Virus record (IMG/VR): IMGVR_UViG_3300008450_000068
Coordinates: 1 to 46,128 of that record
Origin: a virus
Strand: one strand, 5' to 3'
DNA: 46,128 nt
Shown here: in pieces, positions 15,201 through 24,400 of the stretch
Position numbering within the stretch: the first letter of the stretch is position 1
How the letters are laid out: every line of letters begins with the position of its first letter
The notes under the pieces: generated by a model
Told to the model about the DNA's origin: nothing
Database searches by the model: none
The model's input: only the letters and a program-made list of their open reading frames with translations
Program-made: the position numbers and the translations under genes

Positions 15201-15911
15201 ATGGCACTTAAACGTATTATTACTAAAGCAGAGTTCGATGCTTTATCTGATGTATTAAAAACTGAATACAAGGCTTCCGGTGAAAACTTTGCGTTAGATA
15301 TTGACGGTGACGACAATATTGATTGGAAGCGTAAACGTGAGATTGAAGCAGAGCATCGTGCGAAAGCTGAGAAAAAACTGGCTGACGCACAAGAAGAACT
15401 TGACAACCTCCGTCGTGGTGCCATTCCAAAAGCCGATGTAGAAGCGTTAGAAAATTCATGGAAAACAAAGTTGCAAACACGTGAAACTGAGCTAAATACT
15501 CAGGTCGATATGTTGAACGGGGTTATTACAAATAATACCGTAAAAAATACAGCAAAAGACATTGCTCAAATGTTTTTGGCTCCGGCGGCGGTGATCCCAA
15601 TGATCACAAGTCGCTTAAAATCTGAAATTGTGAACGGTGAAGCGGTAACTCGCGTTCTCGATAAAAATGGTCAATTATCAGCAATGACGATTGATGACTT
15701 GAAAAACGAGTTTAAATCGGATGCGACATTTGCACCGATCCTCGTTGGTAGTCAAGCGTCCGGTGGCGGTGCCGCTGGCAGTGGTGGTGGAAATCCAGGT
15801 GCCGGTGGCAAAAAGTTAAAAGACATGAACGACCAAGAACGAGTAACTCTGTTTAAATCAAATCGTACAGAGTTTGATCGATTGGTTGCTGAACAAAATT
15901 CAATCAAATAA
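15201..15911 (+). CDS. Probable scaffolding protein, 236 aa
   Basis: A long acidic coiled-coil segment (about 45-110, K-R-K-R-E-I-E-A-E-H-R-A-K-A-E-K-K-L) is followed by a domain with NTVKNTAKDIAQMFLAPAAV and by a Gly/Ala/Ser-rich linker before a short C-terminal helix. This is the architecture of phage scaffold proteins, and it lies directly upstream of the capsid gene. It would guide capsid assembly and then leave. Confidence 0.8.
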   Translation: MALKRIITKAEFDALSDVLKTEYKASGENFALDIDGDDNIDWKRKREIEAEHRAKAEKKLADAQEELDNLRRGAIPKADVEALENSWKTKLQTRETELNTQVDMLNGVITNNTVKNTAKDIAQMFLAPAAVIPMITSRLKSEIVNGEAVTRVLDKNGQLSAMTIDDLKNEFKSDATFAPILVGSQASGGGAAGSGGGNPGAGGKKLKDMNDQERVTLFKSNRTEFDRLVAEQNSIK

Positions 15912-15923
15912 AGAGGTTAAACC

Positions 15924-16943
15924 ATGGCAACAGTACGTATCTCAGATGCGGTGATCCCAGAAGTATACAATTCGTATGAAGCTGACGCGTCACCGGAAAA
16001 AAGCACGTTTTTTCAATCAGGTATTGTAGTTCAAACTCCACAGTTAAACGCTACGTTTAACGATCCGGCGTTGACAGCTACCACTCCGTTCTGGAAAGAC
16101 TTAGATCAAACAGTTGAACCAAACTACGGTAGTGATGATCCTGATGTTTCTATCACACCAGGTAAAATCGGTTCTGGCTTCTTTACAATTCGTAAAGGCT
16201 ACCTGAATCAGGCTTATCAAACCGCTGATTTGGTGGCTGAATTAGCCGGTTCAAATCCAATGCAACATATCAAAAATCGTTTTGGTACATATTGGACTCG
16301 GCAATGGCAACGTCGCGCCATTGCTACGGCTGTGGGTATCTTGAACGCTAACGTGGCTCAAGATGGTGGTGATATGGTTAAAAACGTATCAATCGCTGAC
16401 GGTAACGCGGCAGTAGCTGCAAACTTGTTCAATCGTGCAAACTTTATTGACGCATGCTTTACTATGGGTGACCGTGGTGAGGAAATCATGGCCATTGCAG
16501 TTCACTCGGTTGTTTACAAACGTATGTTGAACAACGAAGATATTGACTTTATTCCTGACTCAAAAGGTGAAATGTCAATCCCAACTTACCTCGGTCGCCG
16601 TGTTATCGTTGATGACATGATGCCTGTAGTAGCGGGTGGAACGTCTGGCTTTGTTTACACGTCAATCTTGTTTGGTCGCGCAGCCTTTGGTTATGGTTCC
16701 GGCAAGCCGGCTGTACCGATGGCAATTGTTCGCGACGAAAAAGCCGCGAACGGTGCCGGTATTGAAATGATTATCGAACGCAATAACTGGATTATCCATC
16801 CATTTGGTTTTTCATGGACAGAAACCACAGTCACGGCGCCTGCTATTTCACCAACTAACGCGAACCTCAGCGTGGCTGCTAACTGGGATCGTGTGACAGC
16901 TCGCAAAAACATTCCGTTGGCGTTCTTAAAAACGAACGGCTAA
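15924..16943 (+). CDS. Major capsid protein, 339 aa
   Basis: The protein starts MATVRISDAVIPEVYNSYEA, has WTRQWQRRAIATAVGILNAN (about 128-147) and PTYLGRRVIVDDMMPVVAGG (about 221-240), and ends with a beta-rich section. These are the hallmarks of HK97-fold coat proteins of the type found in siphoviruses with DUF4055 portals. It follows the scaffold gene by 12 bases with a good AGAGG ribosome site. A strong hairpin follows it. Confidence 0.88.
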   Translation: MATVRISDAVIPEVYNSYEADASPEKSTFFQSGIVVQTPQLNATFNDPALTATTPFWKDLDQTVEPNYGSDDPDVSITPGKIGSGFFTIRKGYLNQAYQTADLVAELAGSNPMQHIKNRFGTYWTRQWQRRAIATAVGILNANVAQDGGDMVKNVSIADGNAAVAANLFNRANFIDACFTMGDRGEEIMAIAVHSVVYKRMLNNEDIDFIPDSKGEMSIPTYLGRRVIVDDMMPVVAGGTSGFVYTSILFGRAAFGYGSGKPAVPMAIVRDEKAANGAGIEMIIERNNWIIHPFGFSWTETTVTAPAISPTNANLSVAANWDRVTARKNIPLAFLKTNG

Positions 16944-16951
16944 TTAACCAA

Positions 16952-16982
16952 GTAAAACGGGGGTCAGGTGCCTCCGTTTTAC
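16952..16982 (+). terminator. Hairpin after the capsid gene
   Basis: GTAAAACGGGGG (16952-16963) pairs with CCTCCGTTTTAC (16971-16982), a 12-bp stem with one G-U, loop 7 bases. It lies between the capsid gene and the small gene that starts at 16998. It could cap the abundant capsid mRNA at its 3' end. Confidence 0.7.
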
Positions 16983-16997
16983 AATGTGGAGAAAATC

Positions 16998-17312
16998 ATG
17001 CCAAAAAATGAAACTACTGTAGAACACAAAGACCTGTATGAGCCGCATAAGCAGCCGACTTTACAGGAATTGTTTGCAGCTGAAACACAGGTGAATGAAA
17101 ATCTCGCCCGTGAACAAGAAGAACGTGAACGCGCTGAGGTTATGGAACGTTATGGTTTAGGTAAATCAAAGTCTAAAAAGACAAACCAACCTGTTCAAGC
17201 GCCGGTCGTCGAATCTGATATTACGCCAGAATTGCCGCCTGAATCAGAGTTGAATCCACCAGTCCCGCCTGAACCTGAAACACCAAGTACTCCTAATCCA
17301 TTTGCGGAATAA
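16998..17312 (+). CDS. Small hypothetical head-region protein, 104 aa
   Basis: I start it at the ATG at 16998 because GGAG lies 8 bases upstream and the earlier ATG falls inside the hairpin. The protein has an acidic coiled segment (QVNENLAREQEERERAEVME), a basic stretch (GKSKSKKTNQ), and a proline/glutamate-rich C-terminus (ELPPESELNPPVPPEPETP), so it is probably disordered. Its position between capsid and head-tail joining genes suggests a minor head or decoration role, unproven. Confidence 0.65.
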   Translation: MPKNETTVEHKDLYEPHKQPTLQELFAAETQVNENLAREQEERERAEVMERYGLGKSKSKKTNQPVQAPVVESDITPELPPESELNPPVPPEPETPSTPNPFAE

Positions 17313-17317
17313 ACATT

Positions 17318-17839
17318 ATGGCTCTAGTTATTGAAGATGGTACACAGGTAGCTGGGGCTAATTCGTATGTCACAGCGGCTGAAGCAAAGGCTTTCGCAGC
17401 TGCTCGTGGGGTTACTTCGTTTCCGACCGTTGATGCTGAAGTTGAGACTCTATTGACGTTAGCAATAGACTATCTTGAAGCTAAACGGTCGGAATATCGA
17501 GGTACAAAAACTAGCGTCTCACAATCTTTACAGTATCCACGTATAGGAAGTACTGTAGATGGGCTAGAAATCGCAAACAACGTTATTCCTATCGAGTTAA
17601 AGAACGCCCAAATGCAATTGGCTATTGAAGCAAATGAGTATGGTGATCTTGCGCCAAGCTCAGACGGTTATGCTATAGCTGTTGAAAAAATTGACGCTAT
17701 TGAAGTGCAATACGCTGCGGGTGGTCGATTAAGTGGAACATCTTTACCGGCTGAAATGAATTTCCCAAAAGTTGATGCATGGTTAGAGGCATTGGTTAGT
17801 AATGGTTTTAGCAACTTTATGTCGACATTTCGAGTATGA
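17318..17839 (+). CDS. Head-tail connector/adaptor (DnaT-like superfamily), 173 aa
   Basis: The start MALVIEDGTQVAGANSYVTA, followed by a region ending AARG, then LTLAIDYLEAKRSEYRGTKT and LQYPRIG, is the pattern of the putative DnaT-like family that in phages acts as the head-tail adaptor. It lies just after the head genes and overlaps the head-tail stopper gene by ATGA. The function comes from gene order and family. Confidence 0.75.
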   Translation: MALVIEDGTQVAGANSYVTAAEAKAFAAARGVTSFPTVDAEVETLLTLAIDYLEAKRSEYRGTKTSVSQSLQYPRIGSTVDGLEIANNVIPIELKNAQMQLAIEANEYGDLAPSSDGYAIAVEKIDAIEVQYAAGGRLSGTSLPAEMNFPKVDAWLEALVSNGFSNFMSTFRV

Positions 17840-18201
17840 AAAAATATGACTATTCACGAATGGCTAGAACATCAAAACGATTAATTGATCGTTTTGGCGA
17901 TGAGGTCACATTTGTGGTCATCACTCAAGTACCTAACGTTGAAAAATGGAAACCTGCAACTGTCACTGAGACTGAAATAATAACAAACGCCGTTTTCACA
18001 AAAGAAGAAGAAAAGTATGAAAATGGTGTATTGGTTCAACATGCTAAAGAAAAAGTATTGTTTTACAAAATTGGCGTTTCTTTTGATCCAAATTTAATAG
18101 GACATATTAAGCGGGGTACCGAAACGTGGAAGTTTTCAAATGTCAAAATAGTAAATCCTGCTGGAACAGTTTTGATCTACACGGCTGAGGTTACTCGATG
18201 A
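17836..18201 (+). CDS. Probable head-tail stopper, 121 aa
   Basis: The N-terminal MARTSKRLIDRFGDEVTFVV and C-terminal strands (ETWKFSNVKIVNPAGTVLIY) match the short beta-barrel head-completion proteins that begin with an R-x-x-x-R-F-G helix. It lies between the adaptor and tail-terminator genes and overlaps both by ATGA. It would plug the connector. Assigned by position and pattern. Confidence 0.65.
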   Translation: MKKYDYSRMARTSKRLIDRFGDEVTFVVITQVPNVEKWKPATVTETEIITNAVFTKEEEKYENGVLVQHAKEKVLFYKIGVSFDPNLIGHIKRGTETWKFSNVKIVNPAGTVLIYTAEVTR

Positions 18202-18650
18202 TTGATGAACTAGGTATTAATGACGATATTCTTGCGATGTTTGACACGGGTTGGGCGTCTGCCGACTGGTCAAGTATTCAAGGTGGGCAAGCGCCGGCTG
18301 TCATCTATGATGGTCGTGATTCTGGCAAACCTCTTGATATAACTTTACCACACGCTAAAGTATTTATAGAAGTCATTGATTCAAAACAGGCTTCATTAAC
18401 TACGGCAACTGGACAAACAAAATACGAAAATATTGGATTGATGACTATTCAATGTTTTGGTGCGCTAGATCGTGGTGACGGGTTGGAAATGTCAAAATAT
18501 ATGGCTATAATAGCCAAACGAATATACCAAGGAAACGTATCATCAAGTGGTACTTGGTTTCGTAATTGTAGGGCAAACAGAATTGGAGCGACCGGTGGAT
18601 GGTTTCAATTTAACACATTAATTGAATTTAATTTTAACGAATTGAGGTAA
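18198..18650 (+). CDS. Probable tail terminator, 150 aa
   Basis: The protein has ILAMFDTGWASADWSSIQGG at its start, a central YENIGLMTIQCFGALDRGDG, and a C-terminal GATGGWFQFNTLIEFNFNEL. This resembles the tail terminators of siphoviruses (U-like or DUF4128-type fold), which end tube polymerisation and join to the head. It lies between the stopper and the tube gene, the usual order. Assigned by position and pattern. Confidence 0.65.
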   Translation: MIDELGINDDILAMFDTGWASADWSSIQGGQAPAVIYDGRDSGKPLDITLPHAKVFIEVIDSKQASLTTATGQTKYENIGLMTIQCFGALDRGDGLEMSKYMAIIAKRIYQGNVSSSGTWFRNCRANRIGATGGWFQFNTLIEFNFNELR

Positions 18651-18654
18651 TAAA

Positions 18655-20166
18655 ATGACTGCGAATAAAATTGACTCAAACGTAACCGGTCTGAATATCG
18701 CTTACGAAGATGCTATTGGTGTATTGCCGGTAAGTCCGGTATGGTATCCATTGGAGCCAAACAGCTATGCTGATTTTGGTCCGAACATCAAAACTACGCC
18801 GCGCAATCCTATCAACCAATCACGCCAACGCCAAAAAGGTTTTGTTACTGATCTTGATGCGACTGGTGGGTTTAATCAAGACTTAACGCAAAACAATATG
18901 ACTCGTCATTTGCAAGCATTCTTCTTTGCGAGTTTGCGTGAGAAATTAACTACTACGCCTATGAATGGTACGAAAATTCCTATTACGGGAGTTGATGCTA
19001 CCACTGGGTATGCTGCCGCATCAGGACTGGCTGGCTTTACTGCAGGCACCTTAGTTAAGACTTCAGGTTTTGGTATTACAACTAATAATGGTTTGAAAAC
19101 AGTTGTGTCATCAACAGCTACTGCCGTTGTGATGAACTCTCAGGCCACTGAAGCCGCTCCACCTACCGCTGCAAAATTAGAAAAAGTGGGTCGCGTTTTT
19201 GCGGCGAGTGATGTTTCATTCACTGTCAATGGATCACTACCGCGCATGAATAGCGCGGCTGTTGATTTGACCACATTGGGCTTAATACCTGGTGAATGGA
19301 TATTCGTAGGTGGTGATGTAACTAATTCAAGTTTTGCAGTAAGTAAAGGTTGGGCGCGCTGCTCAGTCATTACAGTTGGCTACATTGAGTTTGATAAATC
19401 AGATTGGACAGCTACTGCTGAAACAGGAACTGGTAAATCATTGCAGATTTTCTTTGGCAATGTGTTGCGTACTGAAGAATTGCCAGCGAATCAAGTTCGT
19501 CGCACAGGTACCTTGGAGCGTTTGATGGGCGATGCCGGAACAGGTCAACAGGCTGAATATATAACCGGTGCAACAGCTAATACTTTGACAGTTAATATGC
19601 CGCAAAGTGACAAGATTACCTTGGACTTGGGCTATGTCGCATTAGATGGTTCTCAAAATACAGGGGCTGTTGGTTTGAAATCAGGTACACGGATTACTGA
19701 AATTGCGACTGATGCATTTAATACGAGTTCTGACTTTTCACGCATTAAAATGGGCGTAGTTGATGTGGCTAACTCTAATGTCACACCATTGTTTGCGTAT
19801 TTATTAGACTTGAATTTAAGTATTTCAAACAATGTCACTTCAACAAAAGCCTTGGGTACTTTGGGCGCGTTTGATACCAATGCTGGTCAGTTTACAGCTG
19901 ATGGTAAGTTAACAGCCTACTTATCTGATATTTCTGCAGTATCAGCGGTACGTAACAATACTGATGTCACCATTGATATTGTTATGGCTAAAAATAATGC
20001 GGGTATGGTATTTGACATGCCTTTGATTAGCTTAGGTGGCGGTATGTCTAAAGTTGAAAAAGACAAGCCGATCACAGTGCCTATTGATGCTATGGCGGCG
20101 CAATCACGTTTCGGGCATACTATGTTATATCAGAACTTCCCATACGTACCATCAATCGCACAATAA
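18655..20166 (+). CDS. Major tail tube protein with inserted domain, 503 aa
   Basis: N-terminal GLNIAYEDAIGVLPVSPVWY and the regular strand pattern up to about residue 110 begin the tube domain. A region with two repeated beta-type modules (FTAGTLVKTSGFGITTNNGL and LIPGEWIFVGGDVTNSSFAV) follows. The end contains LGTLGAFDTNAGQFTADGKL and VKAS-like strand pairs seen in tube proteins. At 503 residues it is longer than a simple tube (about 200-300), so an inserted surface domain is likely. A strong terminator follows. Confidence 0.75.
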   Translation: MTANKIDSNVTGLNIAYEDAIGVLPVSPVWYPLEPNSYADFGPNIKTTPRNPINQSRQRQKGFVTDLDATGGFNQDLTQNNMTRHLQAFFFASLREKLTTTPMNGTKIPITGVDATTGYAAASGLAGFTAGTLVKTSGFGITTNNGLKTVVSSTATAVVMNSQATEAAPPTAAKLEKVGRVFAASDVSFTVNGSLPRMNSAAVDLTTLGLIPGEWIFVGGDVTNSSFAVSKGWARCSVITVGYIEFDKSDWTATAETGTGKSLQIFFGNVLRTEELPANQVRRTGTLERLMGDAGTGQQAEYITGATANTLTVNMPQSDKITLDLGYVALDGSQNTGAVGLKSGTRITEIATDAFNTSSDFSRIKMGVVDVANSNVTPLFAYLLDLNLSISNNVTSTKALGTLGAFDTNAGQFTADGKLTAYLSDISAVSAVRNNTDVTIDIVMAKNNAGMVFDMPLISLGGGMSKVEKDKPITVPIDAMAAQSRFGHTMLYQNFPYVPSIAQ

Positions 20167-20180
20167 TTAGTGTACGTTGG

Positions 20181-20222
20181 GCATAGGGTACTCGTTTAAC
20201 CTAGTTTAATTTGAACCTATGC
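20181..20222 (+). repeat. GCATAGG/CCTATGC inverted repeat after the tail tube gene
   Basis: The two 7-bp arms (20181-20187 and 20216-20222) flank a 28-base loop immediately ahead of the strong terminator at 20232-20264. Together they may act as a double-hairpin end for the tube mRNA. Confidence 0.4.
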
Positions 20223-20231
20223 TATAGAATT

Positions 20232-20264
20232 GAGGCATGACTAATAGTGGTCATGCCTCTTTTT
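20232..20264 (+). terminator. Strong intrinsic terminator after the tail tube gene
   Basis: GAGGCATGAC (20232-20241) pairs perfectly with GTCATGCCTC (20250-20259), followed by TTTTT. This is a textbook Rho-independent terminator. It would reduce expression of downstream tail genes relative to the abundant tube, which fits stoichiometry. Confidence 0.88.
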
Positions 20265-20280
20265 ATATGGGAAAATGAAA

Positions 20281-20712
20281 ATGTCCGCATTACACAAAGC
20301 CTTCAATTCTAACAAAGACCTCGAAAAATCAGGTATTCTTTTGCAATATGGCGAAGTAGTACGTGATGGTAAAAAAGTACCGGTCACGATCACCATCGCG
20401 CGTGCTGGCGGTTCAAATACCCGCTTTGACAAAGTTTTTGAAGTAAAAACAAAACCTTACAAACGTTTGATTCAAAGCGATGCTTTAGACAAAGAAGTAT
20501 CCAAAAAAATCATGCGTGAAGTTTACGCCGAAACAGTTATTCTCGGCTGGGAAAACGTTCAAAACAATGAAGATGAGTTTTTGCCTTTCAACAAAGAAAA
20601 TGTGATTACCATTCTTACCGAATTGCCTGATTTATTTGACGATATTGCGGCTCAAGCGTCAAAAGCGTCATTATTCCGTGATGAAATCATTGAAGCTGAC
20701 TCAAAAAACTAA
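20281..20712 (+). CDS. Tail assembly chaperone G-like, 143 aa
   Basis: I take the ATG at 20281 because GGGAAA lies 9 bases upstream; the ATG at 20275 is too close. The protein (MSALHKAFNSNKDLEKSGIL..., with KVPVTITIARAGGSN) resembles siphovirus tail chaperones of the lambda G type. Its end DSKN is encoded on an AAAAAAC slippery heptamer followed at once by TAA, so a fraction of ribosomes should shift to -1 and make a G-T-like fusion. The frameshift site is listed separately. Confidence 0.8.
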   Translation: MSALHKAFNSNKDLEKSGILLQYGEVVRDGKKVPVTITIARAGGSNTRFDKVFEVKTKPYKRLIQSDALDKEVSKKIMREVYAETVILGWENVQNNEDEFLPFNKENVITILTELPDLFDDIAAQASKASLFRDEIIEADSKN

Positions 20713-20742
20713 TTGAAGTCCTGCTCTATCAAATAGAGCAGG
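20703..20742 (+). promoter_or_regulatory. Programmed -1 ribosomal frameshift site
   Basis: A_AAA_AAC (20703-20709) is in the correct frame for tandem slippage, with a TAA stop at 20710-20712. Ten bases downstream CCTGCTCTAT (20720-20729) pairs perfectly with ATAGAGCAGG (20733-20742) across a 3-base loop. Slippage moves reading into the frame that continues to 21041. This is the standard layout of tail-chaperone frameshifting. Confidence 0.92.
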
Positions 20743-21041
20743 GCGACGTAGAACAAAAAATCATTCAAGATAGTGTCAAATACAAAATGCCACTTCCTGA
20801 TAGTATTAAAAACGCACCCAGTCTAAATTATGGTTTAAACTTATACTATAATGCGTTTTTTAAGTTGAACAAATGTAGAACTCTTGGCTTAGGTACAATA
20901 AGTCCGTTCACATGGTTTATGTTAGTTGATTTTTGTGATCGTAATGATATAATCGGGGAACAACGCGACGATTTTATCGAAATTATGACTGCAATGGACG
21001 ATGCGTACATAAAACATGTAAATGGAAAATCTAAACCATGA
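20709..21041 (+). CDS. Tail assembly chaperone T-like extension (by -1 frameshift), 110 aa
   Basis: This frame opens right at the slippery site and continues as L-I-E-V-L-L-Y-Q-I-E-Q-G..., then MPLPDSIKNAPSLNYGLNLYY. It is not expected to start independently, though the internal ATG at 20787 is an alternative. The fusion with the G-like part is about 253 residues and should bind the tape measure protein during tail assembly. It overlaps the next gene by ATGA. Confidence 0.82.
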   Translation, partial: LIEVLLYQIEQGDVEQKIIQDSVKYKMPLPDSIKNAPSLNYGLNLYYNAFFKLNKCRTLGLGTISPFTWFMLVDFCDRNDIIGEQRDDFIEIMTAMDDAYIKHVNGKSKP

Positions 21042-21466
21042 GCGACTTACGGGATTTGGCGAAATCGATGCGACGTACTGCGATAGCGGTAGGTATCAAC
21101 AGCGTTGAAGCCGTCAAATCAATAAGTAAAAATGTCGGCGTTACTGTCGTATACGCCACTCCAGTAGACACCTCCCGTGCTAGAAGCAATTGGCAAGCGT
21201 CAATAACGCAACCTATCACGGGAGTGTTGTTTCAATATCCCGCGAAACCTTCTGAACCAACAATCGGACCTCGTACCGCGATAGAATCAATAAACAAAGC
21301 CGTTTCTGAGTATACCGGTCAACCTAAAGGTATTTTCATAGTTAATAATCTTGACTATATTCAGAAATTAAATGACGGAAGTTCTGACCAAGCCCCTGCT
21401 AATTTTGTGGCTAAATCGGTAATTGCAGCGGCTCAATCAACTAAGAATGTGAAACTACTACCATGA
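21038..21466 (+). CDS. HK97 gp10-like tail completion/neck protein, 142 aa
   Basis: TPVDTSRARSNWQASITQPI (about residues 46-65) and NNLDYIQKLNDGSSDQAPAN (about 107-126) are the conserved patterns of HK97-gp10-type proteins. These usually sit between head and tail-tube genes. Here the gene lies between the tail chaperone and the tape measure, an uncommon position. It overlaps the tape measure start by ATGA. Confidence 0.7.
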   Translation: MSDLRDLAKSMRRTAIAVGINSVEAVKSISKNVGVTVVYATPVDTSRARSNWQASITQPITGVLFQYPAKPSEPTIGPRTAIESINKAVSEYTGQPKGIFIVNNLDYIQKLNDGSSDQAPANFVAKSVIAAAQSTKNVKLLP

Positions 21467-24400
21467 CTACTGAAAACATTGTAATTAATATACGTGAAGA
21501 TGGTGCACGGGTAGTTATCCGTAATATTGACGATATTGGCAATTCCGCAACTAAGAATGCAGGCAAAGTTGATATTTTGCATATGTCATTTAAAAGCTTA
21601 GTTACGCAAGCTTATGGTTTAGAAACCGTTTTTCGCAGACTTATCAGCGTATTGGCAATCCGTGAATTTATGCAAATGTCAGATACCGCGGTGTTGCTTG
21701 ACGCTCGTTTAAAGATGTTAGTTAAGTCATCAAATGATTTAGTAAAAGCTCAAAAAGACATTTATGATATTGCGCAAAAGAATGCAATTGGTTTGCGGGA
21801 AGTAGGAACCCTTTACACTAAGATTTACGATCCTGTTACTCGTATGGGTGGTGGGGTAAAAGAAACCACCGCGATTGTAGAAGCATTTACCACATCTTTG
21901 CGTATCAGTGGAGCGTCGACTCAAGAAGCAGCTGCCGCCACTTTGCAATTTGGGCAGGCTATGTCAAGCGGTCGCGCAATGGGTGATGAGTTCCGTTCAA
22001 TGACAGAGAACAACCCACGTGTTTTAAAAGCTTTCGCCGAAGCGATGAATGTACCAGTTGAAAAGCTAAAGCAAATGAGTTCTGAAGGCAGATTGACAGC
22101 TGACGTTATGGGTAATGCCATGATCAAGGCTCTTGATAAGTTGCGCGCAGAAGGATCGAAGTTAAACGAAGGTTTATTCTCAGCGGCATTTGCGCGTTGG
22201 CATAATGATTTAATTGTTTTAATTGACGACTTCAATAAATTGACCGGCGTATCACAAACTATGACTGAAACAGTCGATGGTCTACGCCTTATAACTCAAC
22301 AGTTGTCAAAAGTGATGAAAGATGAACTTGCTGCAGGGACTAAAGTAGCCACTGGACAATTCGACGCAATGGGAACGGCTATCGCAGTCATGGGAACGGT
22401 GTTAGAAACAGTTTTAATAGTGGCTTCTGATATAAGTTTCGTCATTAAAGGATTTGGTCGTGAAATAGGTGGAATAGCCGCACAAGCTGTGGCATTAGCG
22501 AAAGGCGACCTTGCACAAGTTCGTGAAATTCGCAAAATGATGTTAGAAGACAATGAAAATGCGGCTAGCGAACTTGAAGCTTATCAAAAACGAGTTTTAT
22601 TAATAACTACCAATGCTTTATCTGAACGTGAAAAATTAAAGTTAAAAGCAGGTCAAGGAAAATCCACTGAAACAGGTACATTAACCGCGGCTTACGATGA
22701 TGAAAAGATGATCGAAGTACGGATGAGGCTAACGGGTATAAACAAATCCTATATTCAGGATTTGAATACGATACAGGAGGCGTACGATAAGGGTGGAATT
22801 ACTGCAAATGAGCGCGTAGATCAATTAAAAATGTTGGCGATAAAAACATATGAAGCATCGGTTGCCGGCAAGGCTCATTCAAAAGCAGTAAAAGAACAAG
22901 ATTCTGATTACACCAATCTGATTAAGACTATCAAAGAAAAAGTTACTATTTCACAGCTTGAAAGTCAGGGCGAAGATAAGTTGACAGCTAACCAAAAATT
23001 AGCTGCTAAAGTGATGACCGACTTCCGCGACAACGCAATCAAACTTGTGGCTATTAAGGGTAAAACGATCGATCAGCAAAAAATTGAAATTGGTCAAATG
23101 TTGGAGCTATTGTTGGCTACTGATGCGGTCAATGCGGTAAAGAAAACACAAACTGAGTTAGATACTAAACTAATTGAAGACTCTACAAAACAAGTCGAGT
23201 CATTAGATGAGCAGATTCAGCGTCAGATTGAGCATAACGAACAAATTGGTAGAAGTAAAGCTGAAATTGAAGCTTTAAAGAGTCAGCGATTACTTGATTC
23301 TGCGGCTACTGATATGCAAACAGCATCGCAAGTTTATGCTGACGTTATTTTGGGCAAGGCTAGCTCGACAATGATCACTTATGCGGCTAACTTAGAATTA
23401 GCTGCGCAAAAGAAACGACAATTAGCGGGTGTATTTACTGAAGGAGCCGCTTTAGAAGAAGCTAAGGCGTTCAATGACGAAATACAAAAAGCTGCTGATA
23501 AAATGCAAAACGCATTTGAAGCATCAAGTCGCCGTATTGAAAACGGTTTGTATGATGCTATATCACAAGGCGGCGAACGTGCCCGTAAAAAGCTAATACT
23601 TGATTTGAAAAATTGGTTTGCGCGATTAGTGCTTGAACCGATTATCAAACCTATTTCTAATTACGGTGCGTCGATTATGAATCCAGGTGCCGCTGGTGCA
23701 CAAGGATCATCGAGCAGTATAACTGATATGTTTTCAGCAGGTAAAACGTTATGGGAAGGATTCAGTTCTGCTGAAACTATTGGCGGAGGTATATCAAATG
23801 TGGCAGGCAATTATTTGGGGTCTATGGGTAGTGTAATTGGATCGACCACGTTATCCGCTTTTGCGTCAGGTTTAAGCGGTACTGCCGCTGGCACACTAGC
23901 TGGTGCCGGTCCGACTATTGCCGGTTCGGCTACAGGTTTAGGTTCGTTAGCAGGCGCCGCAGGTGTTGGTGAGGGAGCAGGGGTGTTATTGGCTTCTGAG
24001 GCTGGCGCAGGTGCAGGTGCTGCCGGACTTGGGGCAAGCATTTCAAGTGCCTTGGCGGCTATCCCTGTATGGGGTTGGGCGGCGTTAGCGGTGGCTGCGA
24101 TTGCAGCTAAATTTGGCGGTGGAAAAGATCGAGTATTAGGTGATCAAAGTATTTCAGGTACTTTGGGAAGCAGTGATTTAACCCGCAATGTACCGTGGAC
24201 TAAAGAAGGGGGTTGGTTTCATTCTGACACTTCGGGGGTTTGGAATTATAAACTTCAAACTAGCACCGCGCAAGCTTCAAATGGTCAGTTTTACCAAGAT
24301 GCCGCTAATGTGGCCAATGATACAGCTATGTTAAAAGCTTTAAATGATGCATATGCTAATCTGAAAACATCGGCAGCTGATTTTGCAAAATCGCTTGGTT

